Shown: positions 45,925-56,409, numbered from the stretch's first letter. The stretch: 64,000 nt of DNA from Anaerosalibacter bizertensis (GCF_009696605.1 NZ_VULR01000003.1:1-64000); one strand, 5' to 3'. Translations and numbers: made by a program. The notes: generated from the sequence alone by a model not told the origin.

Positions 45925-46773
45925 ATGAGAATGAATATCAAAAAAAAGAATTATAAAAATAAAATAGTATATAATAATTATCAGTTTTATGAAAATGCTG
46001 CATTGACTGGATTTATAAAAAAACAGGCGACAGAAGGCTATAGTCTTTGTGGTACAAAGGGAAAATTTTTAAATATATTAAAATTTTGTTATACAAAAGA
46101 TGAAGTGCCAAAGTCATACGCTATTTTTCACAAGCATTTAGACAAAGAGATAGATGAAAAAATTGAAAATATGAAAACTTGCAATGATGAAATTATATCC
46201 CAAAATAATCTGTATATTGTATTTGAGAATACTTCTAGTGAAGTTAGTGAAATGAAATTAGAAACAATAGAAAAAAAGCAAAATATTTTACTTAGTGTTC
46301 CTATAAAAAAATCTATAGCTTTCGTTTCCATGTTATTTGTGGTCTCTGTAATTAGTTTGGTTCTAAAAATATTATCGGTAGAAGACGGGAATTTACATTT
46401 TAATCTTTTAAGTTTGGGACTTTACTTGGCTTTAATTATTACTTTCCTTTTTTATTTTACAGGTGATATACACGATATTATTGCAGGTAATGCAATATAT
46501 ATAGATGGAAAAATGTATTTTTCTAGTCGTACAAAATTCAAAGATATATTGTTTCACATTGGTGACATACTTAAATTTGGAATATTATTAGGGAGTATTT
46601 GCATTAGCATTATGCTTTTGTTAAATGTAAAGGATGAAGTCATAGCCATTAATATTCTAAGAATGTGGTTAATATACTGTGTTATTGGTTATATATCCAG
46701 GATACAGTTCCAACGATCGTATATATCCTTGCTGTTAATTGAAACCTTTCTAATAACACTCAGCTTCTTGTAA
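45925..46773 (+). CDS. DUF2812-type membrane protein
   Basis: A 282-residue protein. The N-terminal soluble part has FYENAALTGFIKKQATEGYS and a later FCYTKDE block, the pattern of DUF2812, in which a short domain senses or binds something unknown. Five or six membrane helices follow from about residue 130. Many relatives are encoded beside PadR regulators. None is seen here. AGGAG lies nine bases before the ATG. An IS fragment follows 17 bases after the stop. Confidence 0.65.
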   Translation: MRMNIKKKNYKNKIVYNNYQFYENAALTGFIKKQATEGYSLCGTKGKFLNILKFCYTKDEVPKSYAIFHKHLDKEIDEKIENMKTCNDEIISQNNLYIVFENTSSEVSEMKLETIEKKQNILLSVPIKKSIAFVSMLFVVSVISLVLKILSVEDGNLHFNLLSLGLYLALIITFLFYFTGDIHDIIAGNAIYIDGKMYFSSRTKFKDILFHIGDILKFGILLGSICISIMLLLNVKDEVIAINILRMWLIYCVIGYISRIQFQRSYISLLLIETFLITLSFL

Positions 46774-46789
46774 AATAGGAATTTTGGAC

Positions 46790-46890
46790 TGACCCTTAAT
46801 ATTGGATAAAAACTCACGAATATTTTCTTTTTATTATATTATCTATATTTTAATATTTTTTCGTTTTTTATTACACATAAATATTTAGGG
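46790..46890 (-). mobile_element. Solo right end of the same IS3-family element as copy 1
   Basis: About 100 bases match the outer right end of the IS at 20081-21591, read on its complement. The shared blocks are TGACCC-TTAATATTGGA, AAAACTCACGAATA, TTTCTTTTT and ACATAAATATTTA. Similarity is roughly 85 percent by eye. The nested hairpin interior and all coding sequence are missing. It shows that the element was once present about 25 kb away. Confidence 0.8.
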
Positions 46891-46929
46891 AATCGCTTAG
46901 GATAATCACAATTATGCTTTAAGAAAATG

Positions 46930-46958
46930 TTGACTACCGTATATTTTTTATATATAAT
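46930..46958 (+). promoter_or_regulatory. Promoter of the MATE gene
   Basis: TTGACT and TATAAT at an exact 17-base spacing, about 110 bases before the MATE start codon. A terminator hairpin stands between this promoter and the gene. Confidence 0.8.
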
Positions 46959-47002
46959 TAAGTATTGGAATTAAAAATTTAATATATAAAAAACATAGTC
47001 TA

Positions 47003-47040
47003 AAAGCAGATGGGCGGCTTTACAACCCATTTGCTTTTTT
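47003..47040 (+). terminator. Terminator hairpin in the MATE leader
   Basis: A ten- to eleven-pair stem (AGCAGATGGG with CCCATTTGCT, one wobble) is followed by six T residues, 28 bases before the MATE start. It lies downstream of the promoter at 46930, so it may attenuate the pump gene. Confidence 0.75.
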
Positions 47041-47067
47041 ATGTGTAAAAATAGAAGGAGGTATAGA

Positions 47068-48438
47068 ATGAAGAAGTTATTTAGAGATAAGGAATTTTTT
47101 CTTACTATTCTTACATTGGTCATTCCTATAACTTTACAGAACCTAATTAGTTCATCCCTTAATATGGTTGATAATTTAATGATAGGAAAATTAGGAGAGA
47201 ATGCAATTGCAGCTGTGGGATTAGTTAATCAATATTTTTTCATATTTATGTTATGTTTATCTGGTATCAATGCTGGTGCAGGCATATTTATGTCCCAATT
47301 TTGGGGCAGAAAAGATACTTTAAATATACGTAGAATGCTTGGGTTAGACCTTATACTTAGCATTATAGCGTCAATTATTTTTTCTTTTACGGCATTTATA
47401 TTTCCTGAAGGTATAATGAAAATATTTACTAAAGACACTACTGTTATAGGTTTAGGTAGTCAGTATCTTAAAATCATTGGTATAACCTTTATATTTACTG
47501 GGATTACTCAGGGTTATTCTACAGCTCTAAGATGTACAGGAATAGCTAAGCCGCCTATGTTTGCCAGCCTCATTGGAGTACTAGTAAATGGCTTTTTAAA
47601 CTGGATACTTATATTTGGACATTTTGGATTCAAGCCTATGGGAGTAGTAGGTGCTGCTATAGCTACAAGTATAGCAAGATTTATTGAAATGCTATTTGTA
47701 CTTGTTTATTCCTATGGTTTTAACGATATTATTTCAGCTAAACTTAAAGAAATGATAAGTTTTAGTAATGATTTTGTTAAAGTTTATTTTAAAACGTCTT
47801 TATCCGTAATAATAAATGAAATAGTATGGGCACTAGGTATGACTGCATATTCAGTAATATATGCTAAAATCGGAATTAGTGCAGTGGCTAGTATGCAAAT
47901 AGCAACCACTATTAACAATATGTTTATGGTTCTATGCATAGGTCTTGCTACAGCTGCTTCTATTATTATAGGTAATAAAATAGGGGCTGATGAAGAAGAT
48001 GTAGCCATTGAATATGCAACTAAATTAGGTGTATTAGCTCCGTTGGTAGGATTAGTAACAGGTATAGCACTATGGATTACCTCTCCAATAATTGTAAAAG
48101 CATTTAATATAAGTGAAGAAACTCTTAATATTACAGTAACTGTACTTAAGATAATGGCTGTATTTGCACCCCTTAGATTTTTTAATGTACTCATGATTGT
48201 AGGTGTATTTAGGGGTGGAGGAGATACTATGTATTCAATGTTGGTGCAACTTGGAACAGTATGGTGTTTTGCCATACCAGCTGGTTTTATAGCTGCTGCA
48301 TATTTTAAACTGCCTCTTAATAAAGTATATTTTATAATTTGTTTAGAAGAAGTAATTAAAATAGGATTTGAAGCAAAGCGTCTCCGTTCAAAGAAATGGA
48401 TTAGAAATGTTGTAGAAGATGAATATATAATAGCTTGA
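47068..48438 (+). CDS. MATE-family efflux transporter
   Basis: A 456-residue, twelve-helix exporter of the NorM/DinF class that expels drugs or other cations in exchange for Na+ or H+. The family pattern is clear (IPITLQNLISSSLNMVDNLM near the N-terminus, then ALRCTG, GVVGAAIATSIAR and FRGGGDT). The ATG at 47068 follows AAGGAGG. An earlier ATG at 47041 lacks a site and lies in the leader. Single gene with its own promoter, leader terminator and final terminator. Confidence 0.9.
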   Translation: MKKLFRDKEFFLTILTLVIPITLQNLISSSLNMVDNLMIGKLGENAIAAVGLVNQYFFIFMLCLSGINAGAGIFMSQFWGRKDTLNIRRMLGLDLILSIIASIIFSFTAFIFPEGIMKIFTKDTTVIGLGSQYLKIIGITFIFTGITQGYSTALRCTGIAKPPMFASLIGVLVNGFLNWILIFGHFGFKPMGVVGAAIATSIARFIEMLFVLVYSYGFNDIISAKLKEMISFSNDFVKVYFKTSLSVIINEIVWALGMTAYSVIYAKIGISAVASMQIATTINNMFMVLCIGLATAASIIIGNKIGADEEDVAIEYATKLGVLAPLVGLVTGIALWITSPIIVKAFNISEETLNITVTVLKIMAVFAPLRFFNVLMIVGVFRGGGDTMYSMLVQLGTVWCFAIPAGFIAAAYFKLPLNKVYFIICLEEVIKIGFEAKRLRSKKWIRNVVEDEYIIA

Positions 48439-48488
48439 TAAAACCTCCTTAAATTGTTTTATTATGGAACAATTTAAGGAGGTTTTAT
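48438..48488 (+). terminator. Terminator after the MATE gene
   Basis: A perfect 21-pair stem (arms ATAAAACCTCCTTAAATTGT and complement) with a nine-base loop. Confidence 0.88.
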
Positions 48489-48525
48489 ATATAATGGACA
48501 CTTTAAAACCAAATATTGTATCAAC

Positions 48526-48554
48526 TTGACCCAATAAATAACTAGTGGTAATAT
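48526..48554 (+). promoter_or_regulatory. Promoter of the tungsten locus
   Basis: TTGACC and TAATAT at 17-base spacing, 90 bases before tupA. No riboswitch is visible in the short leader. Confidence 0.65.
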
Positions 48555-48641
48555 TATATTGTAGAAAAGATTTTGAAAATTTAGTCTTTAATATCGTATT
48601 AGCAACAAAAAGGTACATATTATATCATTGGAGGGAAAGTT

Positions 48642-49502
48642 ATGAAGAAAAAAACTTTAATTTTATTTGTTTTGGTACTTGCTTTAAGTTTAGCAGGTTG
48701 TGGAAATAATAATGAGTCTTCAGAACCTGCAGAAAAAGAGACTCCTAAAGAAAATAGAGAGATGATACTTGCTACAACTACAAGTACTCAAGATTCAGGT
48801 CTTTTAGATTATTTATTGCCAATATTTAAAGAAGACACAGGCATAGATGTCAAAGTTGTTGCAGTAGGTACTGGTGAAGCTCTTAAACTTGGAGAAAATG
48901 GTGATGCAGATTGTCTATTAGTTCATGCAAAGGAAAAAGAAGAAGAATTTATTAAAAATGGTTATGGTGTAGAAAGACATGATGTTATGTATAATGACTT
49001 TATAATAGTAGGGCCAGAAGAAGATCCTGCAAAGGTAAAGGAAAATGCTCCAAATGATGTAGTTGAAGCATTTAAAGCTATTAGTGAAAATGAAGTAGAT
49101 TTTGTTTCAAGAGGGGATGAATCTGGTACCCATGTAAAGGAAAATGGTATCTGGGAAGTAGCAGAAATAGAACCGACTGGAGATTGGTATATTTCAGCTG
49201 GAAAAGGAATGGGAGCTGTTTTACAAATGGCAGATGAGAAAAAAGCTTATACATTGACTGATAGAGCAACATATTTGTCAATGGAAGATGATCTTGATCT
49301 AGTCATTGTAACTGAAAAAGATGAGAGATTATATAATCAATATGGGGTTATAATGTTAAATACAGAAAAACATGATATTAAGGAAGAAGAGTCGAAGGAA
49401 TTTATAGATTGGATGCTTTCAGAAAAAGGACAGAAGCTTATAGGTGAATATGGAAAAGAAGAGTACGGGCAAGCTTTATTTATACCTAATGCAGAGAAAT
49501 AG
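48642..49502 (+). CDS. tupA: Tungstate-binding lipoprotein
   Basis: A 286-residue ABC substrate-binding protein for tungstate. It has a lipoprotein signal (LSLAGC, lipidated C20) and the TupA signature TTTSTQDSGLLDYLLP at the start of the mature domain. SRGDESGTHVKE forms the second oxyanion-binding loop. Both match TupA rather than ModA. It is the first gene of the tungsten cofactor cluster, and the TupB and TupC partners follow directly. Confidence 0.92.
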   Translation: MKKKTLILFVLVLALSLAGCGNNNESSEPAEKETPKENREMILATTTSTQDSGLLDYLLPIFKEDTGIDVKVVAVGTGEALKLGENGDADCLLVHAKEKEEEFIKNGYGVERHDVMYNDFIIVGPEEDPAKVKENAPNDVVEAFKAISENEVDFVSRGDESGTHVKENGIWEVAEIEPTGDWYISAGKGMGAVLQMADEKKAYTLTDRATYLSMEDDLDLVIVTEKDERLYNQYGVIMLNTEKHDIKEEESKEFIDWMLSEKGQKLIGEYGKEEYGQALFIPNAEK

Positions 49503-49512
49503 GTGATTAACT

Positions 49513-50166
49513 ATGGAATTAGATTTTAGTGAAGTTATACCAGTTATATTATTATCTTTATATATATCTATATTTTCTACTTGTATTGCTTCAATATTGG
49601 GAATGCTATTTGGCATTCCCACTGCTTTATTTAAATTTAAAGGTAAAAGATTAATAGTCCATACAACGGATACTTTAATGAGTACTCCTCCAGTATTAAT
49701 GGGATTATTAGTATATTTATTATTGTCTAGGAAAGGGCCACTTGGTAAGTTTAAATTATTATTTACTCCTACTGCTATGATAATAGCTCAGACACTTTTA
49801 GTATTTCCTATAGTTTTCGGACTTACAGTTTCCATTATATCTAAAACTGGTAAACCTATAATAAATACTTGTATAACTTTAGGAGCAAATAGGAAAGAAA
49901 CTTTTTTTGCTATTGTAAAGGAAAATAGGGCTCAATTATTATCTATTATAACTATGGGTTTTGGAAGGGCTATTTCTGAAGTTGGTGCAGTTATGATGGT
50001 AGGAGGAAATATTAAAGGTTTTACAAGGGTTATGACTACTTATATTGCCCTTGAGACTGGAAAAGGAAATTTTAATGAAGCTATTTTTATTGGAATCATA
50101 CTCCTTATTATATCTTTTGTTATTAATTATCTACTTCATTTGTTTCAAGGGAGAGAAAATAGATGA
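49513..50166 (+). CDS. tupB: Tungstate ABC transporter permease
   Basis: A 217-residue integral membrane subunit with about five helices and the ABC-permease coupling motif (TLGANRKETFFAIVKENRAQ). It starts ten bases after tupA and overlaps tupC by four bases, so it is part of the same transcript. It moves tungstate delivered by TupA. Confidence 0.92.
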   Translation: MELDFSEVIPVILLSLYISIFSTCIASILGMLFGIPTALFKFKGKRLIVHTTDTLMSTPPVLMGLLVYLLLSRKGPLGKFKLLFTPTAMIIAQTLLVFPIVFGLTVSIISKTGKPIINTCITLGANRKETFFAIVKENRAQLLSIITMGFGRAISEVGAVMMVGGNIKGFTRVMTTYIALETGKGNFNEAIFIGIILLIISFVINYLLHLFQGRENR

Positions 50167-50855
50167 AAATACAGGTTATAAATGCAATAAAAAAGTATCA
50201 CAATAAGAAAGTACTAGATGTAGATTATATTGAATTTAAACCTGGATATATATATGCGGTAATGGGTTTAAATGGTAGTGGGAAAACTACCTTGCTTCAG
50301 TCTATAGCAGGTATAAATAAATTGACAAATGGTGAAGTATTGTATGATGGGAAAGATTTTAAATATATAAAAGATAGAATAACTATGATGATGCAACAAC
50401 CTTATTTATTTGATTGTTCTGTAAAAGAAAATATTATAATGGGACTAAAATTCAGAAAACTAGACAAAGATATTATTCAGTCTAGAATGGAATCCTATAT
50501 TAAATATTTTGACATAGAGGAAATAATAAATCAAAATAGCAAGAAGCTATCAGGTGGAGAGTCTGCAAAGGTTGCATTACTTCGGACATTAATAATGGAA
50601 ACAGATATTGTGTTACTTGATGAACCAACAGCTAGTATGGACGTGGAGAGCACAATATCAGCTGAAGGTTTAATGAAAAATATAATGAATGAAAATAGAA
50701 TTTTGATAGTTGTTACCCATGACTTATACCAGGCAGAGAGAATAGCGGATTATGTAGTATTTATGGATAAGGGAAAGATAATAGAAATGGGAGAAAAGGA
50801 AAAAGTATTTAGAGACCCTAAAAACCATAAATTAAAATTATTGCTAAACAAATAG
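50163..50855 (+). CDS. tupC: Tungstate ABC transporter ATPase
   Basis: A 230-residue ATP-binding subunit with Walker A GLNGSGKTT, signature LSGGESAK, Walker B VLLDEPTASMD and the switch His in VVTHD. It overlaps tupB by four bases. It lacks the C-terminal TOBE/Mop domain found in ModC, as expected for TupC. Confidence 0.92.
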   Translation: MKIQVINAIKKYHNKKVLDVDYIEFKPGYIYAVMGLNGSGKTTLLQSIAGINKLTNGEVLYDGKDFKYIKDRITMMMQQPYLFDCSVKENIIMGLKFRKLDKDIIQSRMESYIKYFDIEEIINQNSKKLSGGESAKVALLRTLIMETDIVLLDEPTASMDVESTISAEGLMKNIMNENRILIVVTHDLYQAERIADYVVFMDKGKIIEMGEKEKVFRDPKNHKLKLLLNK

Positions 50856-50865
50856 GAGGTTAAAT

Positions 50866-51354
50866 ATGATTAAGACTGCTGTTATAACAATAAGTGATAA
50901 GGGATCTAAGGGAGAAAGGGAAGATAAAACAGGTAAGGAATTGAAAGAGCTTTTGGAAAACGAAGGATACAGTATAGAACATTATAAAATAATACCAGAT
51001 GAAATAGAAGATATAAGTAATGAGCTTGTTGAATTATGTGATTCTAAAAAAGTAAATCTTATTATTACAAATGGAGGAACGGGGTTTTCAAAAAGAGATG
51101 TAACTCCAGAAGCTACAGAAAAGGTTATTGAAAAATATGTACCAGGTTTTGGGGAAGTAATGAGGGCTAGTTCATTGAATATAACACCTATGGCTATGCT
51201 TTCAAGAGGAATTGCAGGAATTAGAAAAGACACCCTTATAATTAATCTTCCAGGAGGTCCTAAAGCTGCTATAGAAAACTTAAGAGCTGTATTGCCAGCT
51301 ATACCTCATGGTATTGAAATATTATTAGGAAAAGGATCTGAATGTGCAAGGTAG
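50866..51354 (+). CDS. mogA: Molybdopterin adenylyltransferase MogA/MoaB-type
   Basis: A 162-residue protein that adenylates molybdopterin before metal insertion. Motifs: ITISDKGSKGEREDKTG, the TNGGTGFSKRDVTPEAT signature, and NLPGGPKAA. It starts ten bases after tupC, within the operon. MogA and MoaB share this fold, and its proximity to moeA supports the adenylylation role. Confidence 0.88.
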   Translation: MIKTAVITISDKGSKGEREDKTGKELKELLENEGYSIEHYKIIPDEIEDISNELVELCDSKKVNLIITNGGTGFSKRDVTPEATEKVIEKYVPGFGEVMRASSLNITPMAMLSRGIAGIRKDTLIINLPGGPKAAIENLRAVLPAIPHGIEILLGKGSECAR

Positions 51355-51381
51355 TATTTATGGAAGATAGGAGTGATTGTG

Positions 51382-52608
51382 TTGAATTTATTTGATGTAT
51401 TATCTGTTGAAGAGGCAAAAAAAGCCATAGATGATTATTTTAAATTTTATCCAAAGAGCGAAAAGGTAAATATTTTAGATAGTATGGGAAGAATAATATA
51501 CGAAGATATAGTTTCTGAAATGAATGTGCCCCATTTTAGAAGGTCTACTGTAGATGGGTATGCAGTAAATTCTAAAGATATTAGAGGTGCAAGTGAGAGT
51601 ATACCAGCTATTATGGAGTATAAAGGGGAAGTACTGATGGGAAGGGAACCTACTTCCAGTATAGAATTTCCTGGGGAATGTATATATGTTCCAACAGGAG
51701 GCATGATTCCAGATGGTGCAGATTCAGTAGTAATGGTAGAATATAGTGAAAAACTTGATGAAAATACGATACTTATAAATAAATCTATTCCCCATGGTGA
51801 AAATCTTGTGGAAATAGGAGAAGATATAGAAGTAGGGGAAGTAATTATAAAACGTGGAAGAAAGCTTAGACCCTATGAAATCGGAGTATTATCAAGTCTT
51901 GGTATAATGGATATTCAAGTATCTAAAAGGCCTAAGGTAGCTATAATATCTACTGGAGATGAAATAGTAAATCCAAAAGAAGAACCAAGTTTAGGAGAAG
52001 TAAGGGATATAAATTCTTATCTTATAGAATCATCTATTGTTGAGGATGGAGGTATTCCTATTAATTATGGAGTCGTAAAAGATGATATTGAAGATTTAAA
52101 AGATACTGTTGACGATGCAATTTGCAAAGCAGATATAGTTTTAATATCTGGAGGTAGCTCTGTTGGAAAAAAAGATATGACTATAGATGTAATAAATAGT
52201 TTAGGAAAACCAGGGGTATTTGTACATGGAATATCAATAAAACCTGGGAAACCTACAATAATAGGGAAAGTAAAAGATAAGATAGTCTTTGGACTGCCAG
52301 GTCATCCTCTATCTGCTGCAATAGTTTATAAGGTAATGGTTAAGTATTGTATAGATAAGCTTTTGGGATTTGAAGAAAAGGATTATCCTATAGTATGTAA
52401 ATTTAGTACAAATTATCACAGTGCAAAGGGCAGAGAAGAATATCTTCCTGTAACCCTTTCACAAGATTTAGATAATATAGTTGCAACTCCCATATTTTCT
52501 AAATCAGGACTAATAAGTGGTTTTTCAAAAGCAGATGGAATTATGAAAATAGATAAGAACCTAGAAGGTATAGTAGAAGGGGAAAATGTATTAGTATACA
52601 AGTTTTAG
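51382..52608 (+). CDS. moeA: Molybdopterin molybdenum/tungsten transferase MoeA
   Basis: A 408-residue enzyme that inserts molybdate or tungstate into adenylated pterin. Motifs: RSTVDGYAV, PTGGMIPDGADSVV, STGDEI, SGGSSVGKKD and KPGKP. The TTG at 51382 (NLFDVLSVEEA) is eight bases after GGAG and is preferred to the GTG at 51373, which overlaps it. It is the first of two moeA genes in tandem. Confidence 0.9.
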   Translation: MNLFDVLSVEEAKKAIDDYFKFYPKSEKVNILDSMGRIIYEDIVSEMNVPHFRRSTVDGYAVNSKDIRGASESIPAIMEYKGEVLMGREPTSSIEFPGECIYVPTGGMIPDGADSVVMVEYSEKLDENTILINKSIPHGENLVEIGEDIEVGEVIIKRGRKLRPYEIGVLSSLGIMDIQVSKRPKVAIISTGDEIVNPKEEPSLGEVRDINSYLIESSIVEDGGIPINYGVVKDDIEDLKDTVDDAICKADIVLISGGSSVGKKDMTIDVINSLGKPGVFVHGISIKPGKPTIIGKVKDKIVFGLPGHPLSAAIVYKVMVKYCIDKLLGFEEKDYPIVCKFSTNYHSAKGREEYLPVTLSQDLDNIVATPIFSKSGLISGFSKADGIMKIDKNLEGIVEGENVLVYKF

Positions 52609-52618
52609 GAGGGAAAAT

Positions 52619-54523
52619 ATGGATCAAAATATTTATTTATCTAATTATGAGTTAGAGGAAGCAATTGAACACTATTTTAGCAAAATAAATATAAATAGAG
52701 GAAAAGAGGTTATAAAGACTGAGGATTCCTATGGTAGAATAACGGCTTTACCAGTATATTCTAAGATATCTTCTCCATTCTATAATTCATCAGCTATGGA
52801 TGGTATTGCTGTAGATAGTAGAAAAACAATAGGGGCAAATGAAAAAAATCATATAGTTCTTGAAGAAGGAAAAGATTATTTAGTAGTAGATACAGGAGAT
52901 CCAATTCCTAAAGAGTATGATTCTGTAATAATGGTAGAGGATTTAATAAAGTTAGATGATGGAAAGGTAGCTATATATAAAAGTGCCGCATCCTATCAAA
53001 ATATAAGACCATTGGGAGAAGATATTGTAGAAAATTCCCTTATAGTTCCTTCAGGACATAAAATAAGACCTGTAGATATAGGAGCTATATTGGCAGGAGG
53101 AGTAAATGAGATAGAAGTTTATACAAAACCTATTATTGGCATAATTCCAACAGGTACGGAGTTAGTAGAGCCAGGAGTAGAGTTGAAAACTGGAGATATA
53201 ATAGATTTTAATTCAAGAACTTTTGCTGCCCAAGTTTTTGAATATGGTGGTATAGCAAAAAGATATGCTATAGTTTCTGATGACTATGAAAAAATAAAAG
53301 ATACTGTAGATAAAGCTGTTTCGGAATGTGATATAGTTCTTATAAATGCAGGATCTTCAGCTGGTAGGGAAGATTATACTTCTAAAGTAGTGAAAGAACT
53401 TGGTCAGGTATTTATCCATGGAGTAGCAATAAAGCCTGGAAAGCCAGTTGTACTTGGAAGTATAGAAGATAAACCTGTAATAGGTATACCAGGTTACCCG
53501 GTATCGGCTTATGTAGTTATGGAACTTTTTGTAAAGAGAATTATAGAAAAGTATTGTGGTGAAAAAGAAAAAGAGCATAAAAAAGTAAAGGCAATATTAT
53601 CTAGAAGGATTATGTCATCATTAAAATATCTTGAATTTGTAAGGATGAAATTAGGGAAAGTGGAAGATAAGCTTATAGCTACTCCTCTAAGTAGAGGTGC
53701 AGGCACTACCATGTCATTAGTTAGAGCAGATGGAATACTTGAAATACCTCAAAATTTAGAAGGAATTGAAGCAGGAGAAGAAGTAGAAATAAGCCTTTTA
53801 AAGGAAGAAAAAGATATAGAAAATACAATTGTATGCATTGGAAGCCATGACCCTATTATAGATATAATATCTGATTTAATTCATATGAGAAATGATGATT
53901 ATTATTTATCATCAGCTCATGTAGGTAGTATGGGTGGAATTATGGCATTGAAAAAAGGAGAAGCCCATATAGCCCCTGTCCATCTTTTAGATATGGAAAG
54001 TGGAGAGTACAATATACCCTATATTAAAAAATATTTAAAAGACAAAGATATATTTCTAATAAAATGTGTAAAAAGAATACAGGGAATAATGGTTCCTAAA
54101 GGGAATCCACATGGTATTACTTCCATCAAGGATATATCTGAAAAGAATCTAAAATTTGTAAACAGGCAAAGGGGTGCAGGAACTAGACTATTATTAGATT
54201 ATAATTTGAAAAAATTAAACATAGACCCAAGTGAAATTAAAGGATATGACAGAGAAGAGTTTACACATTTGCAAGTTGCAGCAGCTGTAGAAAATAATGA
54301 TGCAGATTGTGGTCTTGGTATATATTCTGCTGCAAAAATGATGGGACTAGATTTTATACCAGTAGCTAATGAGGAATATGATATAGCAATTCCTAGTAAG
54401 TTTTTGGAAAAGCCAATTATAAATGAATTTATAAATCTTATAAAGAGTGATGAATTTAAGGAAAAGCTTGATGAGCTAGGAGGTTATGACTATAGGGAAA
54501 TAGGAGAGATAATACGCCCTTAA
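52619..54523 (+). CDS. MoeA fused to a periplasmic-binding-protein-like domain
   Basis: A 634-residue fusion. Residues 1 to about 400 are a second MoeA ([42 protein letters not shown]). Residues 410 to 630 are a binding-protein/LysR-substrate-like domain ([42 protein letters not shown]) similar in character to TupA-type folds. It has no signal peptide, so both parts are cytoplasmic. The fusion is known in anaerobes and archaea. The second domain may hold tungstate or molybdate for insertion. Spacing is ten bases from moeA. Confidence 0.85.
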   Translation: MDQNIYLSNYELEEAIEHYFSKININRGKEVIKTEDSYGRITALPVYSKISSPFYNSSAMDGIAVDSRKTIGANEKNHIVLEEGKDYLVVDTGDPIPKEYDSVIMVEDLIKLDDGKVAIYKSAASYQNIRPLGEDIVENSLIVPSGHKIRPVDIGAILAGGVNEIEVYTKPIIGIIPTGTELVEPGVELKTGDIIDFNSRTFAAQVFEYGGIAKRYAIVSDDYEKIKDTVDKAVSECDIVLINAGSSAGREDYTSKVVKELGQVFIHGVAIKPGKPVVLGSIEDKPVIGIPGYPVSAYVVMELFVKRIIEKYCGEKEKEHKKVKAILSRRIMSSLKYLEFVRMKLGKVEDKLIATPLSRGAGTTMSLVRADGILEIPQNLEGIEAGEEVEISLLKEEKDIENTIVCIGSHDPIIDIISDLIHMRNDDYYLSSAHVGSMGGIMALKKGEAHIAPVHLLDMESGEYNIPYIKKYLKDKDIFLIKCVKRIQGIMVPKGNPHGITSIKDISEKNLKFVNRQRGAGTRLLLDYNLKKLNIDPSEIKGYDREEFTHLQVAAAVENNDADCGLGIYSAAKMMGLDFIPVANEEYDIAIPSKFLEKPIINEFINLIKSDEFKEKLDELGGYDYREIGEIIRP

Positions 54524-54537
54524 AGGAGTTGTTTAAT

Positions 54538-55497
54538 ATGCTTGATAAATATGGTAGAAGGATAAACTATATGCGTGTATCTGTAACTGATAGATGTAAT
54601 TTAAGATGTATTTATTGTATGCCTCCTGAAGGTATTGTTAAGAAAGATCATGAGGATATTATGAGATATGAAGATATTGCAAAAGTCATTAAGGCAGCTA
54701 GTTCATTGGGAATAAATAAAATTAGATTTACAGGTGGAGAACCCCTTATACTTAAAGATATAGACAAGCTAATCTACTATACTGGAAAGATTGATTCCAT
54801 TAAAGACATTGCTATTACGACAAATGGAATACTTTTATATGATATGGTAGATGAACTTAAAAAACTAGGTTTAAAGAGGGTTAATGTAAGTTTAGATTCA
54901 CTTGATAAAGAAAAGTTTAGAAATATTACAAGAGGTGGAGATATAGATAAAGTTGTGAAAAGTATTGAAAAGAGTCTATCTGTAGGAATAGAAGAGGTAA
55001 AAGTTAATACTGTGTTGATGAGAGGAATTAATGATGATGAAGTAGAAGATTTTATAAATTTAACAAAAGAACTTCCTATAACCATAAGGTTTATAGAGTT
55101 AATGCCAATAGGAGAAGGTGAAGAATTTTACAAGAAAAATTATATAGATTCTAAAGAAATTCTATTGAATCACAAAAATTTAATACCGATTGATTCTCAA
55201 AAAGGAAGTACGGCAGAACTATACAAGTTAGAAAATGCAAAAGGTAAGATTGGCTTTATAACACCTATGAGCTGTAAATTCTGTAGTGATTGCAATAGGA
55301 TAAGGCTTACTTCAGAGGGGAATATCAAGCCTTGTCTTAACTCTAGAGAAGAGATAAGTATAAGTAAATATATAGATGATGACCTAATTCTTACAAAGAA
55401 AATAGAAGAAACAATTTATAATAAACCATTAGAACATTTTCTCATAGAAGATGGAAAGAGCAGAAGTAAAAAGAAAATGTATCAGATAGGGGGATAG
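54538..55497 (+). CDS. moaA: GTP 3',8-cyclase
   Basis: A 319-residue radical-SAM enzyme, the first step of molybdopterin synthesis. The SAM cluster is C20, C24, C27 (CNLRCIYC). The second cluster is the C-X2-C-X13-C near residue 248 (CKFCSDCNR...KPC). The required C-terminal Gly-Gly ends the protein (MYQIGG). The ATG at 54538 follows AAAGGAG, which overlaps the previous stop. It acts with MoaC, encoded two bases later. Confidence 0.95.
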   Translation: MLDKYGRRINYMRVSVTDRCNLRCIYCMPPEGIVKKDHEDIMRYEDIAKVIKAASSLGINKIRFTGGEPLILKDIDKLIYYTGKIDSIKDIAITTNGILLYDMVDELKKLGLKRVNVSLDSLDKEKFRNITRGGDIDKVVKSIEKSLSVGIEEVKVNTVLMRGINDDEVEDFINLTKELPITIRFIELMPIGEGEEFYKKNYIDSKEILLNHKNLIPIDSQKGSTAELYKLENAKGKIGFITPMSCKFCSDCNRIRLTSEGNIKPCLNSREEISISKYIDDDLILTKKIEETIYNKPLEHFLIEDGKSRSKKKMYQIGG

Positions 55498-55499
55498 AA

Positions 55500-56000
55500 A
55501 TGGATTTAACCCATATAAATAAAGAAGGTAGGGCTAAAATGGTAGATGTAAGTAGTAAAGAGGATACTAAAAGGGAAGGAATTGCAGCTGCATCTATCTA
55601 TATGAAAAGAGAAACCCTTGAAAAGATAGAAGAAGGGAGAATTAAAAAGGGTGATGTACTATCTGTAGCTCAAGTTGCAGGTATTATGGGAGCTAAAAGT
55701 ACACCTCAAATAATACCTATGTGTCATCCTATAATGATAAATGGCTGTGATATAAGTTTTAATTTAGATTTTGAAAATAATAAGGTAGATATAAGATCGG
55801 AAGTAAAAAACACAGGAAAGACTGGCGTAGAAATGGAAGCGTTAACGGCTGTAAGTATAGCAGCATTAACCATTTATGATATGTGTAAAGCAATAGATAG
55901 GGAAATGGTTATTTCAGATATTATGTTAATAAAAAAGTCTGGAGGAAAATCAGGACTATTTGAAAGGGATGGGTATAATGGCAAAGGTAATAGCTATTAA
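55500..56000 (+). CDS. moaC: Cyclic pyranopterin monophosphate synthase
   Basis: A 166-residue enzyme completing precursor Z from the MoaA product. Motifs: MVDVSSK, IPMCHPI, and the catalytic stretch [20 protein letters not shown] followed by MCKAIDR and [10 protein letters not shown]. Length is normal. It starts two bases after moaA and overlaps the MOSC gene. Confidence 0.95.
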   Translation: MDLTHINKEGRAKMVDVSSKEDTKREGIAAASIYMKRETLEKIEEGRIKKGDVLSVAQVAGIMGAKSTPQIIPMCHPIMINGCDISFNLDFENNKVDIRSEVKNTGKTGVEMEALTAVSIAALTIYDMCKAIDREMVISDIMLIKKSGGKSGLFERDGYNGKGNSY

Positions 56001-56409
56001 TATAAGTGAAAAAAAGGGAGAAATAAAACATCCAATAGAGAAAGGTTTTTTTAAAGAAAATCATGGATTAATAGAAGATGCTCATGCAGGAAAATGGCAT
56101 AGACAAGTAAGTTTACTTGGTAATGAAAGTATTGAAAAAATGCAAAGATTAGGTATTGAAGGATTATCTCCTGGTAAATTTGCAGAAAATATAACAACAG
56201 AAGGTTTAGTATTATATGAACTTCCAATAGGAACTAAAATGAAAATAGGAGAGGTGCTAATGGAAGTCACACAAATTGGTAAAGAGTGTCATGAAGGCTG
56301 TGAAATTAGAAAGCTTACAGGAGATTGTATAATGCCTAAAGAAGGTATATTTACGAAGATTTTGAAGAGTGGGTGGATAGAACCTGGAGATGAAATTGAG
56401 ATTTTATAA
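55978..56409 (+). CDS. MOSC-domain protein
   Basis: A 143-residue single-domain MOSC protein with the conserved cysteines in [14 protein letters not shown] domains carry sulfur or act on Mo/W-cofactor-linked chemistry. The start at 55978 overlaps the moaC end by 23 bases, which implies translational coupling. In this locus it probably helps mature the tungsten cofactor, but its precise role is not known. Confidence 0.85.
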   Translation: MAKVIAINISEKKGEIKHPIEKGFFKENHGLIEDAHAGKWHRQVSLLGNESIEKMQRLGIEGLSPGKFAENITTEGLVLYELPIGTKMKIGEVLMEVTQIGKECHEGCEIRKLTGDCIMPKEGIFTKILKSGWIEPGDEIEIL

